From an uncultured OM182 clade bacterium (lineage in GTDB: Bacteria; Pseudomonadota; Gammaproteobacteria; Pseudomonadales; Azotimanducaceae): 64,000 bases of DNA. The notes beneath the pieces are model-generated. The model did no database searches. It worked only from the letters and a program-made list of their open reading frames with translations, and was not told where the DNA came from. Each line of letters begins with the position of its first letter. Within the stretch, counting starts at the first letter, position 1. The position numbers and the translations under genes were made by a program. Below are positions 16,630-27,428 of this stretch, piece after piece. Location of the stretch: positions 61,994 through 125,993 of the forward strand of contig CACFLG010000001.1 of assembly GCA_902567095.1 (NCBI GenBank), read 5' to 3'.

Positions 16630-19600
16630 TTACCTTCCTGACTGGTAGCAGGAGAAGTTAAAGAAGGTCTCGCTGTTAATGTAGTTAAGGTTCAACAACC
16701 TCAGGTCCTCGGGCGCCGACGTAATCCTCAGACTGGCGGTGCCGTTCCACCGTGCACCGATCGCGGTTGATAGCTGGCTGCGGTTACGCCAGACATGGCT
16801 TTTCGCGGGCAAGGAGTCGACCAAGACCTGATCGGCGCTACCGACCGCGTTGCCGTTATCATCAAAGAGGGTGCCTCGGATGTTGGTCAGGTCAGTGTCC
16901 CCGACATTGATGAACCGGACGTAGCTGACATCCGTTTGATCAAAGCCGCCCACGTTGTGAACCTGCTCCGTCCTGACACAGTTGGTATTACTGATCAGCC
17001 CGCTCGGGCTTTCCAGCTTGGTCATCAGCTCGAAGAGGCCATCGCCTTTGACTTCCAGTATCGCTGGGCCACGCCAGGGCGAGATGTTAAAGGCGCTCTC
17101 TATGTCTGTCGACGAGATGATCAGTCGTCCTTTCGCGGGCACGGTGCCTGAGTGCAAGGGTTGGTCAGACCCTACCTGCACACCGTCACTGCCATAAAGG
17201 GTGCCGATGTATCGCTGAGGCGAGTCTGAGGTATTCACTAGGTGCGTTAGAGACACGTTCGCACTGGTCGACGTTGTCTGCAGGTACATCCTGGCAATGT
17301 TAGCGGGATCACTTGATGACGAAGGCTCTGCCAATAGCATGGCTTTGTCCGCACACGAGAAGTTAAAGAAGGTTGACTCATCCGTCACAAAGTTAAGGTT
17401 AAGCAGTTTAAGCCCCGGTACCGGGTTGACTTCCAACATGCCCTCGCCATTCCACTCGGCCCCGATTAAGCTGGAGAGGCGGTCACGGCTGACCCAAGTC
17501 TGCTGGTAGGGATCAAGCTTGGAGACCAGTCTAGTGTTCGCGGTGCCGACGACGCTGCCGTCTGCAGCGTATAGGGTTCCAGTAACAGCACCCGTTGTCT
17601 TGGCGCCCGTATTAATCAGGCGGACATAAGATAAGTTATCAGAGTCAAAGCCTTCAAGGTTTAAGACCCGGTTATCTCTGACGCAGTTGGTGTTGCTTAC
17701 GAGACCGCTCGGGCTCTCGAGTTTGGACATGAGATCAAAAGTGCTGTCGCCCTGGATGGTTAGCATGGCCGGGCCGCTCCAAGGTGCAATCTCAAAAATA
17801 TCCTCGAGATCAGAGGAGGTAAGACTGAGCCTTCCCATCGACGGGACGTTGCTGCCCAGCACGGGCTGGTCCAATCCGACTTTCTCGCCTGACCCACGAC
17901 GCAGTATCCCTCTGAAGGTTTGTGATCGTTCAGATGTATTAATGACGTCTAATGTACTGATGTTCTGACTTGCCGACGTCGTCTGCAGGTATTGGGTGAC
18001 AACGCGCCGTCCCGACGAGGTGAAGGAGAGGGTTGTGGGGGTTTCCGTTACAGACTCCTCATCGCCCCCCCCAACACTGCAATCCGTTGTCGTCCAAAAC
18101 GCACATTCCATATTGCCCGGCAGCGAAGAGCTTTGATGGATTCGTTACTGGCGGCAATTCTAATTGATTCTTTCTGTTTTGGCCCCAACACTTGAGATCC
18201 TGGTCATCAATTGTACAAACGTGGTAGCCACCTGAGACAAGCTCTCTCGGATTAACAAGCTCGGGTTGATTAAAGGTAGAACTGTTGGAAACGTTGTCTT
18301 CGTTGAAGCCGTTTGCCCAGCAAATGGGTCTTCCATTATCGATGACGCACCCGTGCAAGTCGCCAAGCGCGAGATTAGACGGGTTCACCGTGTCAGGAAT
18401 AGTCGTTGTGAGGGCGCGGCTATCATCTCCCCAACAAACGATTCCTGTGTCATCTAATGCACAGGCACTGTAAAAACTAATGGCGACTTCTCTCGGATTA
18501 ACCAAACGCGGCACATCTGTTATTCCTGCTTGGTCTCCCAAGTTGTATCCCCAGCATTTCACTCCGTCATCGTCCAAAGCGCAGGTGGTGTCTTGCTCCG
18601 CGACAATGAAGTATGGATTGCTTAAGCTCGGGACATCAGTTTGGCCGTCCTCGTTGAAGCCCCAGCAGCTGACGCCTGAGTCATCTAAGACGCAGGCATG
18701 GACCCTTCCTGCGGTTACTTGCCTCGGATTACTTAAACGCGGGAATCGAGATGAATCACTTATCCATCCTGTTCCCCAACAATTTAAACCCGAATCGTCG
18801 ATGGCGCAGCCGCCGAAGGGACCCAAGGAGACTGAGTATGAGGATTCAAAATCCGAAGTCGCGTTAGACGAGGTCCCGGAACCGGTGTCACCTTGGTCAT
18901 CAGACCCATCATCACCAGAGCCTGAGTCAGAGTCGTCTTCTCCATTGTTATCTGAGCTCTCTAGCGGTAATTCAACGATGAAAGTGAGCTCGTTACCTCG
19001 GTCAATGTCGTTCCATTCCCCAGCTAAACCAAAGGCAGAGGAGCCTGATCTTCCTGCGGGCCAGTTCTCTAGTCCCATTGCGAGTCCGTCTTGGTTCAAG
19101 TAATTATCTGGCTCCGCCCGGCCCCAATTTGTATAGCTGAATGCGTCGCCATTTACCCAGACCCAAGTTCCTTCAGAGCTGGCATCATTACCTCCAAGCC
19201 AAACATAGCTGACGCCGCCTCCATCGCTGGCTGTTCCCAAGCCGCTCAGCGACGCGTCCCTGACCATCGAGTAGACAAAGTCGTCCTCGGCCGCCGAGTT
19301 AATAACCGCCAGGTGACCCCCTAGACTCTCTGCGTGGGCTTGAGCAGCTGTCTGGGTTTTTCTCTCTTTAATCCAGCGATATTCTTTTCCACCAAACGTT
19401 ATCTTTGATTCAGACGAGCCATCGTTATCGTCCGAGGAGTTTCCGGTATCCCCACTTGAAGTTCCGCCTTCTCCAATAAAACCGGTGTCAACGTCCGACA
19501 GTGCAGACTCGCTCTCGGCGCCCAAGGCGGTCACCCAATAGTAGTAGGTGCTTGTGTTACCGGCCTCGTGTCTAAGGGGGTTGCCAGAGCTTGGCGCTGT

Positions 19601-22600
19601 GCTAACGGTGACTAGTCTTTTTTTCCTGCTTTCAGGCTCATCGGCCCAATACACCCTGTACTCCTGCGCGCCTTGCACAGAGCTCCACGAAAGAAGAATT
19701 GCTTCCGAATTAGTGCCATCAGTAGCCACAAGATTTTCTGGCGCTTCAAGTACATTTGTCCCTTCGATCGAAGCACTAAATTGTACTTCTATCGCGGGGT
19801 TGTCTGCATCGTGTTCTATGGAAATCGATCCAGAATAATCACCGCCACTCAAATTGTTAGTTTTCACCGAGAAAGAAAAAGCTTTTTGCTCACCAGGGAG
19901 CAGTCTTGTGTTACCAAGCTCGGTTGATATTTCATCTGAACTGGGCGTGACATTAGTGATCGAGATGTCACTGTTGCTGAAGTTGCCAAGTGTAAAGCTC
20001 CCGGTTGCCTGCTTCCCCTGGTCAACCGACCCAAGCTCAATATTTTCCTCTTTAAGTCCAAGCACGGTTCTTGTGTTGACAAAAACATTCACGTGGGCAG
20101 CGCTTAGCGCAGCGGAGAAAGGGATAACATTTGTCGCAGAATTTTCGGCTTCGTAATTTTCGTCAATAGCCACAGAGTAAAGGAATATGCTGTCATCGAA
20201 TCTCGCTTGAACTAACACAGCTTCGTCATCGCCCACAAAAGAAGGATAGCCATAGGCGCGGTCAAAGTTTTCAGACTGGTTCGGGTTGATTACCCCAGTG
20301 GTTCCTTCCGAAGTTAAAATAGCCACAGCGGTCGCAGCTTTTTCTTCTGCCTCGTAGTTAGAGAAGTCTACAATGTCAAGCACGATTGCTTCATATGTTT
20401 TTTGCGAATACCTTGGATTTGCAATATCGATCAGAGGATCCTGAAAGTCCAAGAATGGGAATTCTATCGAGCCTGAGGAAACTTTCACTAACCCAACGGA
20501 CCATAGCTCTGTGCAAGTGTCGCGATCAATCTCTTCTCGACAAACTCTATAATCGAAAATTAATGAGGTGCCTTGCGGATCGAAATTGATTGAGTCTACG
20601 AGGTCAACGGCCGTTCCAGGATCGTCAGGAATATAGTTCGGTTCTCTAATCTGATGGGTTGATACTTCTTCCTTCACCAGGTCGATGACATAGATAACAA
20701 ACTGGGCTTGCTCTATAACGACCGCTATTCTTGATCCGTCACGAGAAACTGCCATACTTTTAATGGTGATATCCTCGCCAAAATCGAGAATAGTATCCTC
20801 TTCCTCCAGTTCGTCAGAGTAGGTGAAATAGAGTTTCCTCGTTGAGTCTCGGACATAGAGTAACAGCGTTCGCTCGCTGGGCAGAGTGGCTACCGCTGGC
20901 CTGATGTAGGCAGCAGGGAAATCGTTAAACGGACCCAAATTTGCTTCTGCAACAAAACCATCTGTCTCCTGAGCGGCGTTGTATAGCATGAGATCGTACT
21001 GCTCATTAGTGGGATCGTCGCCGCTTCCGGTTGATCCGTCCTGTGCAACTAAGTAGACGACAACATCGTCCCCTGGCGGCAAGGGAATGTCTCTTTGGTT
21101 TTCGCTTTCAGCGGGAGGGTCTTCGCTGTCGCCATCATTAGTTTCTTCGTTTTCATCAGTACTATCCGTCTCCTCCGCAACGCCTATATCGATGCCAACG
21201 TTCGCCCAGGCTTGTTGCACTGCCGTTACTTGTCTGCTATTTGCTCCGAAAATTAACTCTGCTTCGATCGCCCACTGGTTGGCCGAGTCAATGTACTCAG
21301 AGCTCGGGGTTAGTTTTAGGAGTGCAGCGTATATGATCGTTTCTGCGTCATCCCGGCCAATACTAGTCCCTATGCGCTCCTTCTCATTTCCCTCAACAAG
21401 GAGGTAGAAGGCTCGGTTCTGGATCCCGCTATTGGCGTGAACGCCGCCATGGTCCTTATCTATCGGCAAAAATCGGTAGTCGTCCATGTGTGCTGGCTGC
21501 GGGGCGATGCCTGATGCTGGATTTCTGAAGTCTCTCATGAACAGACCAGGTCGCATTATCGCTTCTCCGACCAGCCAGTTACTGTTATTGCCACGAACCA
21601 TGTACTCTACGGAAACCCCGAAAATATCAGCGTAGGATTCGTTTAAGGCTCCGGACTGATTTTCATAGCGCAAGTTTGAGGTAAATTGCACGACCCCGTG
21701 CGCCACCTCGTGAGTAGCAACATCAAGGGATCCCGCGAAGTTTTTGAAAAGCCCGTCTGTCTCAAAACAGCCATCACCATAAGTCAACCGAGACCCGCTC
21801 CAGAATGCATTATTGAAACATTCGCCTTCGGTTGACTGGTAATCAACGATGGATACGAGCGGAGACCCTTTGTCATCGAAGCTGTCCCTGTTGTGCTTAG
21901 TAAGGAAGTAGTCGTAGATTAATTTTGAGTTTTTCATCGCACTTACCCCAGCCGGATTCCATCCACCGGTTGGATCGCTGGATGAAACATAGCCAAAGAC
22001 CCGCTCTCCATCTTCGTCAAAAATGTTTGCTGCGATCTGGGTCTGTGATGAGCTGGGGAAGCTATCGTCGAGCATAATAAAGTTACCGTCTGAGCTTCTT
22101 GTGCTGTTGAAATTGACTTCCTCGCCGAGCAGATCGATGCCTGAACTCGGAGTCAATTGTGTAAAAACTGTCGGTACTTTGAGTAAAACTCTCTTTCCAA
22201 TGGGGGTTATGTAAAGCTCCCAACCCTCTGACGCGCTGACGTTGACGTATACTCGGTAGGCATAATTAAAACGGTCTGCGTAACGAACAATCCCTCGCTC
22301 GTAACCCGTAATTTGAAATGAGTCGCCATCGCCGTTTAGATGCTCTTGCGTGATTTGCTGGATCTCGGTGTCACCAAGTATGGCATTTGTATCCAGCTCA
22401 ATTGGACTGTCTCTTAGTGCGCCAGTGATCACTCTGGCCTCGTTACCTAATACAGAGACCACCAGATGCTCGCCCCAAATAGGCAATCCGTCGAGCGACT
22501 TCTCAAGCCGAATGATCTGATCACCAGAGACACCTTCTTTAGGCGCACTGACGAATTTCAATGAGACCGATTCATTAAGACCAAACGTTTTGGGGTGGCT

Positions 22601-23128
22601 CGCTAAAAAATTTGAAACCGCATTTTCAGTAGGAGACGCGTTTCCGTTGCTCGAAAAACTTGTAAGATCAAAGTTGCCAGACACCGAAAGCAGTTTGCCC
22701 TCAGAGGACCTTCTCACCCTAGGGGTTTGTCCAGAGAGATCGAGTGCTTTGAGGGATGCCATTTCAACTGGGTCGAGGCGTTTTCTAGCGGGTTTCTTGG
22801 GTTCCTGGGTGGCTGCTAGAAGTTGGTTCATAGCCGACTCTAGTTGCGCGGTGGAGAGTTTGTTTGGATCTTCGCTGGAGGGGTTTCCAGCTTTTTCTGA
22901 AAAAAAGTCAGCCCGAGCAGCTAAAGCTTCTTCACTTAAAGTTTTTGTATTTGTGTTTTTTCTTGAAAAAAGTTCACGTGTTTCATCGGTGACCTTGTTC
23001 AATCGAAAACCATCTTCGTGGGGCGCGAAAAAAATAGAATAGACGCCCAAAGCGGCCAACAAAACTAACCCGGTGCCAACTCCAATTAGGATTAAGGTAT
23101 TCTGTTTCCGCAAGAAATTACTCAACAT
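16630..23128 (-). CDS. Giant secreted multidomain M4 (thermolysin-family) metalloprotease, split into two ORFs at a G8 tract
   Basis: ORF 18059..23128: N-terminal hydrophobic anchor, M4 motif 'ATHEVAHGVVQFTSNLRYENQSGALNESYADIFGV', beta-propeller-like region, choice-of-anchor-like domain, FN3, C-type-lectin-like 'GEWNDI', seven RCC1-like 'CALDDxGxxCWG' repeats. Using 7 G instead of 8 (C8 on + strand, 18065-18072) reads CWGGDEESVTETPTT and continues into ORF 16630..18111; restored length 2165 aa. Confidence 0.85.
16648..17286 (-). repeat. Unrecognised 213-aa extracellular repeat module, copy 2
   Basis: Starts YLQTTSTSANVSLTHLVNTS..., ends ETFFNFSC. Confidence 0.9.
17353..17991 (-). repeat. Unrecognised 213-aa extracellular repeat module, copy 1
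   Basis: Starts YLQTTSASQNISTLDVINTS..., ends STFFNFSC; near-identical organisation to three other copies in the window. Confidence 0.9.
18059..18850 (-). repeat. RCC1-like tandem protein repeats (about 7 units)
   Basis: Repeated 'xxCALDDDGVKCWGxN' units: GGCAIDDSGLNCWG, HACVLDDSGVSCWG, TTCALDDDGVKCWG, SACALDDTGIVCWG, HGCVIDNGRPICWA, HVCTIDDQDLKCWG, GMCVLDDNGLQCWG. Coordinates approximate. Confidence 0.85.
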
Positions 23129-23569
23129 TTACAAATCCTTATTTTGGGTTGCCAAGCTGAATAGAGCCTCTCCAAATATATCGGAAACCTTAGCGAAAAC
23201 CTTGAGATAGACTGTGGAATTACCCTGCCACCTTTGAAACCGAAGGTCAAATAATAAAACGTGTTATAGGTTTTAAACACTGAATTTAGCGCTATTGCAA
23301 TTGGTTATTGTTCCGAGCGGAAATTGCAAGGTCAAGGGGCACGCCGATTCAGGTGTTTGCACTGGAAAAATTTCCTGAAATAATCGGTCGCGGTGACTTT
23401 CGTTCAAAAACCGTCTGGGTAAAATTGAAACTTTCACCGACCGCTAAAAAGAGGAGCCGACCTAGGTAAAACCATGTGCATCTTTTGTTTTTAGAAGGAT
23501 GTTCTGGTTGTTTTTGTTCAGTTAATCTAAGCTACTGAACTGTTGAGTCACTTACGGGAAAATCGTTTG

Positions 23570-24163
23570 ATGAAATCTTTTGTTCTAAATTGTTTTGCAA
23601 CTTTGATGGCTATTTTGTTCTCAGGGCAGCTGTTGGCAGAGTCAACGGTCTGGTCCCGAACCGCGCCTGTTGGAGAGGTCTGTATTGAAGGCGACCCCTG
23701 TGCCGAAGAGCTTGTCATGGTTGCGTCCGCTCCTGCACCCAGCGTTCAAGGAGGGGCTGCGAAAGTTTCGCTTTCCGAGGGTTCAGAGCACGAGGTTAAA
23801 ATGCTGAATATGAGTTCGGCAGGCACTATGGTGTTTGAGCCCGCCGTCTTAAAAGTTTCGGTGGGGGACACCATTCATTTCAAGTCGGTTGACTTGAGCC
23901 ACAACTCTGCTTCGATCGCCGGAATGATACCGGACGGAGCGAGCTCATGGTCCGGAGGGATGAACCAGGACATCAGTGTCACCCTGGACACCGAAGGGGT
24001 TTACGTCTACCAGTGCGACCCTCACGCAATGATGGCAATGGTCGGGGTGATTCAGGTAGGCAATCCGGTAAATTTGGAGGCCGTCAAGTCCCAGGCGGGC
24101 TCAAAGAAGGCCGGCTTCGTTATGAACCAGTCAAGGCTTGACGACTACCTCTCTCAGCTTTAG
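23570..24163 (+). CDS. Cupredoxin (plastocyanin/pseudoazurin-like) with signal peptide
   Basis: Type-1 copper pattern 'VYVYQCDPHAMMAM'; ATG at 23570 gives signal peptide MKSFVLNCFATLMAILFSGQLLAES, better than the TTG at 23543. Confidence 0.88.
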   Translation: MKSFVLNCFATLMAILFSGQLLAESTVWSRTAPVGEVCIEGDPCAEELVMVASAPAPSVQGGAAKVSLSEGSEHEVKMLNMSSAGTMVFEPAVLKVSVGDTIHFKSVDLSHNSASIAGMIPDGASSWSGGMNQDISVTLDTEGVYVYQCDPHAMMAMVGVIQVGNPVNLEAVKSQAGSKKAGFVMNQSRLDDYLSQL

Positions 24164-24183
24164 GTAGCGCTGGTTTAAGTAGG

Positions 24184-24216
24184 AAGGGCTCTGCTGAGGC
24201 AGGGCCCTTTTTTTGT
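24184..24216 (+). terminator. Rho-independent terminator after cupredoxin gene
   Basis: AAGGGCTCTGCTGAGGCAGGGCCCTTTTTTT. Confidence 0.85.
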
Positions 24217-24234
24217 ATTTTTTTCAGGCCTGTT

Positions 24235-25251
24235 TCAACCCATTGGATACATAATTTCTCTAGAGACCTGGTCAATCCGCTTGTTTGTCTCAGCGCTGAT
24301 TTTCATCGGCCCCGCGTCAATGATCTCTTTCATTTGACTGGCCTTCGTAGCGCCAACGATGGTGGAGGCAACGAAGTCGTGCTGCTTGCTCCATGCAACT
24401 GCTAACGTCACCGGGGAGACACCCTCATCTGACGCTATCTCCATGAACGCTTTGGTCGCTGCGAGACTTTTTTCGTTCACAAACCGTTGTGCCATTACTT
24501 TTTGTCGGTCCCCGGCGTTAAGGTAGTTACTGAACCGCGCCCCTTCGGGTAGTTGTCCGTCGTTGTATTTTCCTGAGAGCACGCCTCCTCCGATGGGCGA
24601 GTAGGGGATTAGGCTCACCTGCTCTTGGCGGCAGACCTGGGCGAGTTCATCTTCAAACCGACGATTGTTGAGGCTAAAATTATTTTGGATTGTCTCGTAC
24701 CTCGCCACACCGCCCATCTCTGAGATCATCAGGCTTTTGGTTAGCCCCCAAGCGGTCTCGTTACTGCACCCAATGATCCTGACTTTCCCGGCTTCGACCA
24801 ACTCGTCCAGCGCAGCCAGTGTCTCCTCGAAGGGCATCCCATGGTCCGGCCAGTGGGTTTGGTAAAGATCCACGTAATCCGTCTGAAGTTTTTCAAGGCT
24901 TGCTTCAATCGCCCTAATAATGTGGTGCCTATCGAGCGAAGTTGTGCCTTCACGGACCGCGGCTCTCATCCAGCCGTGGCTTGGACCTGCGACCTTGGTT
25001 GCAATGATTAGAGAGTCCCTGGGTTTTGTTTTCATCCAGCGACCAAGTATTTCCTCGGTTCGGCCGGCATAGGATTTGTCGGGTGGTACCGGGTACATTT
25101 CAGCGGTGTCGTAAAAGTCGATGCCGGCGTCGTAGGCCATGTCCAAAATCTCAAAGGAGGCTTTCTCGTCTGCTCCGGTACCAAAGGTCATGGTCCCCAT
25201 GCATATGTCGGAAACTACGATTCCGCTCTTGCCAAGCCTGTTTCTTCTCAT
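24235..25251 (-). CDS. Aldo/keto reductase
   Basis: 'NRLGKSGIVVSDICMGTMTFG', 'DFYDTAEMYPVPP', 'LIPYSPIGGGVLSGKY'. Confidence 0.93.
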   Translation of the reverse strand: MRRNRLGKSGIVVSDICMGTMTFGTGADEKASFEILDMAYDAGIDFYDTAEMYPVPPDKSYAGRTEEILGRWMKTKPRDSLIIATKVAGPSHGWMRAAVREGTTSLDRHHIIRAIEASLEKLQTDYVDLYQTHWPDHGMPFEETLAALDELVEAGKVRIIGCSNETAWGLTKSLMISEMGGVARYETIQNNFSLNNRRFEDELAQVCRQEQVSLIPYSPIGGGVLSGKYNDGQLPEGARFSNYLNAGDRQKVMAQRFVNEKSLAATKAFMEIASDEGVSPVTLAVAWSKQHDFVASTIVGATKASQMKEIIDAGPMKISAETNKRIDQVSREIMYPMG

Positions 25252-25362
25252 CGGTTTACTACTCCTGCTATCCTGAAAAATCCAGTATACCTTAAAGCGT
25301 AAAGGCTTTATCTTTAAGAAGACGGCGCGCTGTTTTTTTTAATCTACAGAGGGTTTTGGGGG

Positions 25363-27345
25363 ATGATAGACAAGTCTTTTTTGTTTTTGTTCATAGTCGG
25401 AGTGCTTGGCCTGCCAAACACATCCAGGTCTGAAAGTCACGACTGGCCAGCTTACGGCAAGGGTGCCGGCGGGGGGAATTTTTCATTGGCTGCAGAGATC
25501 ACCCCTGAAAATGTAAGTCAGCTCAGGCAAGCTTGGGTTCACCGGTCGGGTGATTATCACCAAGGAAACGAATGGACGAAGGATAAAGTCATTGACAGCT
25601 CGCTCCAAACCAGTTTTCAAGCCACACCAATTCTCGTCGAGGACACGCTCTTTTACTGCAGCCCCTACAACAAGGTCATCGCACTGGACCCCGCAAGCGG
25701 CGAGGAAAAATGGGTGTTCGATCCGAAGATCGATCCCGAGGGGAAGGGGATCTTACATTGCCGAGGCGTGAGCAGTTGGGTAGACGATTCAATGTCTCAA
25801 TCAGCCACGTGTCGACACAGAATTGTAAGCACTACGATTGAATCTGAACTGCTCTCAATTGACGCCGCGACGGGCAAGCTTTGCGAGGGCTTCGGCGCCA
25901 GTGGCCGAGTGAATTTAAGAAGCGGCCTTGGGGGTCATGATCATGGGCTTTACTACAGCACCTCACCGCCGGCAATCATCGGTGATTTGATCATCGTGGG
26001 TGGGTCAGTTGCCGACAACGTTAGTGTCGATGTGCCTGGCGGGGTGGTCAGAGCCTATGACGCGCGCTCAGGCGCACTGGTTTGGTATTGGGATCCAATT
26101 CATCCCGATCAAAAACCGGTGCTGGACGTAGACGGCTCTCAGCGCTACCAAAGGGGCACCACTAACGTTTGGTCAATTATCTCGGTTGACCCAGAGCTGA
26201 ATCAGATTTACTTGCCGACGGGCAACACGTCCCCGGACAATTACGGAGGGCACCGAAACGGATCCGACTACTATTCAAGCTCAGTCGTGTCGCTTGATGC
26301 GACAACCGGCAAAGTTCTTTGGCATTTTCAGACGGTGCATCATGACGTCTGGGACTATGATGTGCCATCTCAGCCAACTTTTTACGAAATCGAAAAAGAC
26401 GGAACAATAATTAAAGCACTCGCCCAAACCACAAAGATGGGGTTTGTGTTTTTGTTAAATAGAGAAAACGGAGAGCCGATTTTTCCGGTTGAGGAGAGAC
26501 CAGCCCCGCAAGGCGCTGTAGAAGGCGACTACGTGTCGGCTACGCAGCCTTTCCCAACCAAGCCAGCCCCATTAACATCGACTGATTTTGATCCCGAGGA
26601 GGCTTACGGATTTACGTTTTGGGATCGTGGCTACTGTAAAAGAGCTTCCTCAGAATTGAGGAACGAGGGTTTGTACACCCCTCCATCGCTTGAGGGGAGC
26701 ATGCACTACCCGAGTTCTATTGGCGGAGCAAATTGGGGCGGGCCGGCCGTTGATGCAAACCGAAAGATTTTGGTTGTTAACACCATGAATCTTGCGAGCA
26801 CCATAAAAATGATCCCTCGAGAGGATTGCGGTAAGGCGTTAAAGGAGCTTGCTAATGACAAAGTCCAAGGAGCGATGTCCGCCATCGAGGAAAATATTGG
26901 GACACCGTATTGTACATTGCGTGCTTACGGTCTGATGTCGCCCTTGGGCATTCCTTGCACGAAACCGCCATGGGGTCACCTCACGGGAGTTGATTTAAAA
27001 ACCGGTGAGCATCTATGGCAAGTTCCTCTGGGCACCTCAAAGGACTTGGCGCCTTTCCCTTTCACTCGGATAAAGGGCGCGCCCAACATGGGCGGGCCGA
27101 TGGCAACGGCCTCAGGGCTTACTTTTATTGCGGCTACTAGTGACTATTACCTAAGAGCGTTCAGCACTGAGTCAGGCAAGGAACTCGCAAAATTTAGGTT
27201 GCCCACGGGCGGCCACGCTGTCCCGATGAGTTACACGAGTTTAGACGGGAAGCAGTTTGTTGTCATTGCAGCGGGCGGACATTGGGCGATGGGATCTCCC
27301 GCGGGAGATTATCTGGTTGCGTTTGCGTTACCAGAAACGGAATAA
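25363..27345 (+). CDS. PQQ-dependent membrane/periplasmic dehydrogenase
   Basis: Quinoprotein repeats 'VIALDPASGEEKWVFDP', 'GRVNLRSG', 'VWSIISVDPELNQIYLPTGN', 'ATTGKVLWHFQTVHHDVWDYDVPSQPTF'. Confidence 0.94.
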   Translation: MIDKSFLFLFIVGVLGLPNTSRSESHDWPAYGKGAGGGNFSLAAEITPENVSQLRQAWVHRSGDYHQGNEWTKDKVIDSSLQTSFQATPILVEDTLFYCSPYNKVIALDPASGEEKWVFDPKIDPEGKGILHCRGVSSWVDDSMSQSATCRHRIVSTTIESELLSIDAATGKLCEGFGASGRVNLRSGLGGHDHGLYYSTSPPAIIGDLIIVGGSVADNVSVDVPGGVVRAYDARSGALVWYWDPIHPDQKPVLDVDGSQRYQRGTTNVWSIISVDPELNQIYLPTGNTSPDNYGGHRNGSDYYSSSVVSLDATTGKVLWHFQTVHHDVWDYDVPSQPTFYEIEKDGTIIKALAQTTKMGFVFLLNRENGEPIFPVEERPAPQGAVEGDYVSATQPFPTKPAPLTSTDFDPEEAYGFTFWDRGYCKRASSELRNEGLYTPPSLEGSMHYPSSIGGANWGGPAVDANRKILVVNTMNLASTIKMIPREDCGKALKELANDKVQGAMSAIEENIGTPYCTLRAYGLMSPLGIPCTKPPWGHLTGVDLKTGEHLWQVPLGTSKDLAPFPFTRIKGAPNMGGPMATASGLTFIAATSDYYLRAFSTESGKELAKFRLPTGGHAVPMSYTSLDGKQFVVIAAGGHWAMGSPAGDYLVAFALPETE

Positions 27346-27428
27346 ACCTGTAAACTGGGTTCGCCGGGTGAATTAGATCCCTTAGGGCAAAAGCCCCTTT
27401 TGGTCAATAAAAAAATGGAAGACAAGAT

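Noticed and set aside
18480-19103. 207-aa + strand ORF antisense to the M4 protease
   Set aside because: Low-complexity Ser/Pro product antisense to coherent CTLD/RCC1 coding sequence; frame shadow.
18059-23128. RCC1-like repeats as a eukaryotic-type effector signature
   Set aside because: Bacterial secreted proteins commonly carry such Cys/Trp RCC1-like repeats; no other evidence for host interaction.
23543-23569. TTG start for the cupredoxin gene
   Set aside because: The downstream ATG at 23570 gives a normal signal peptide directly at the N-terminus.
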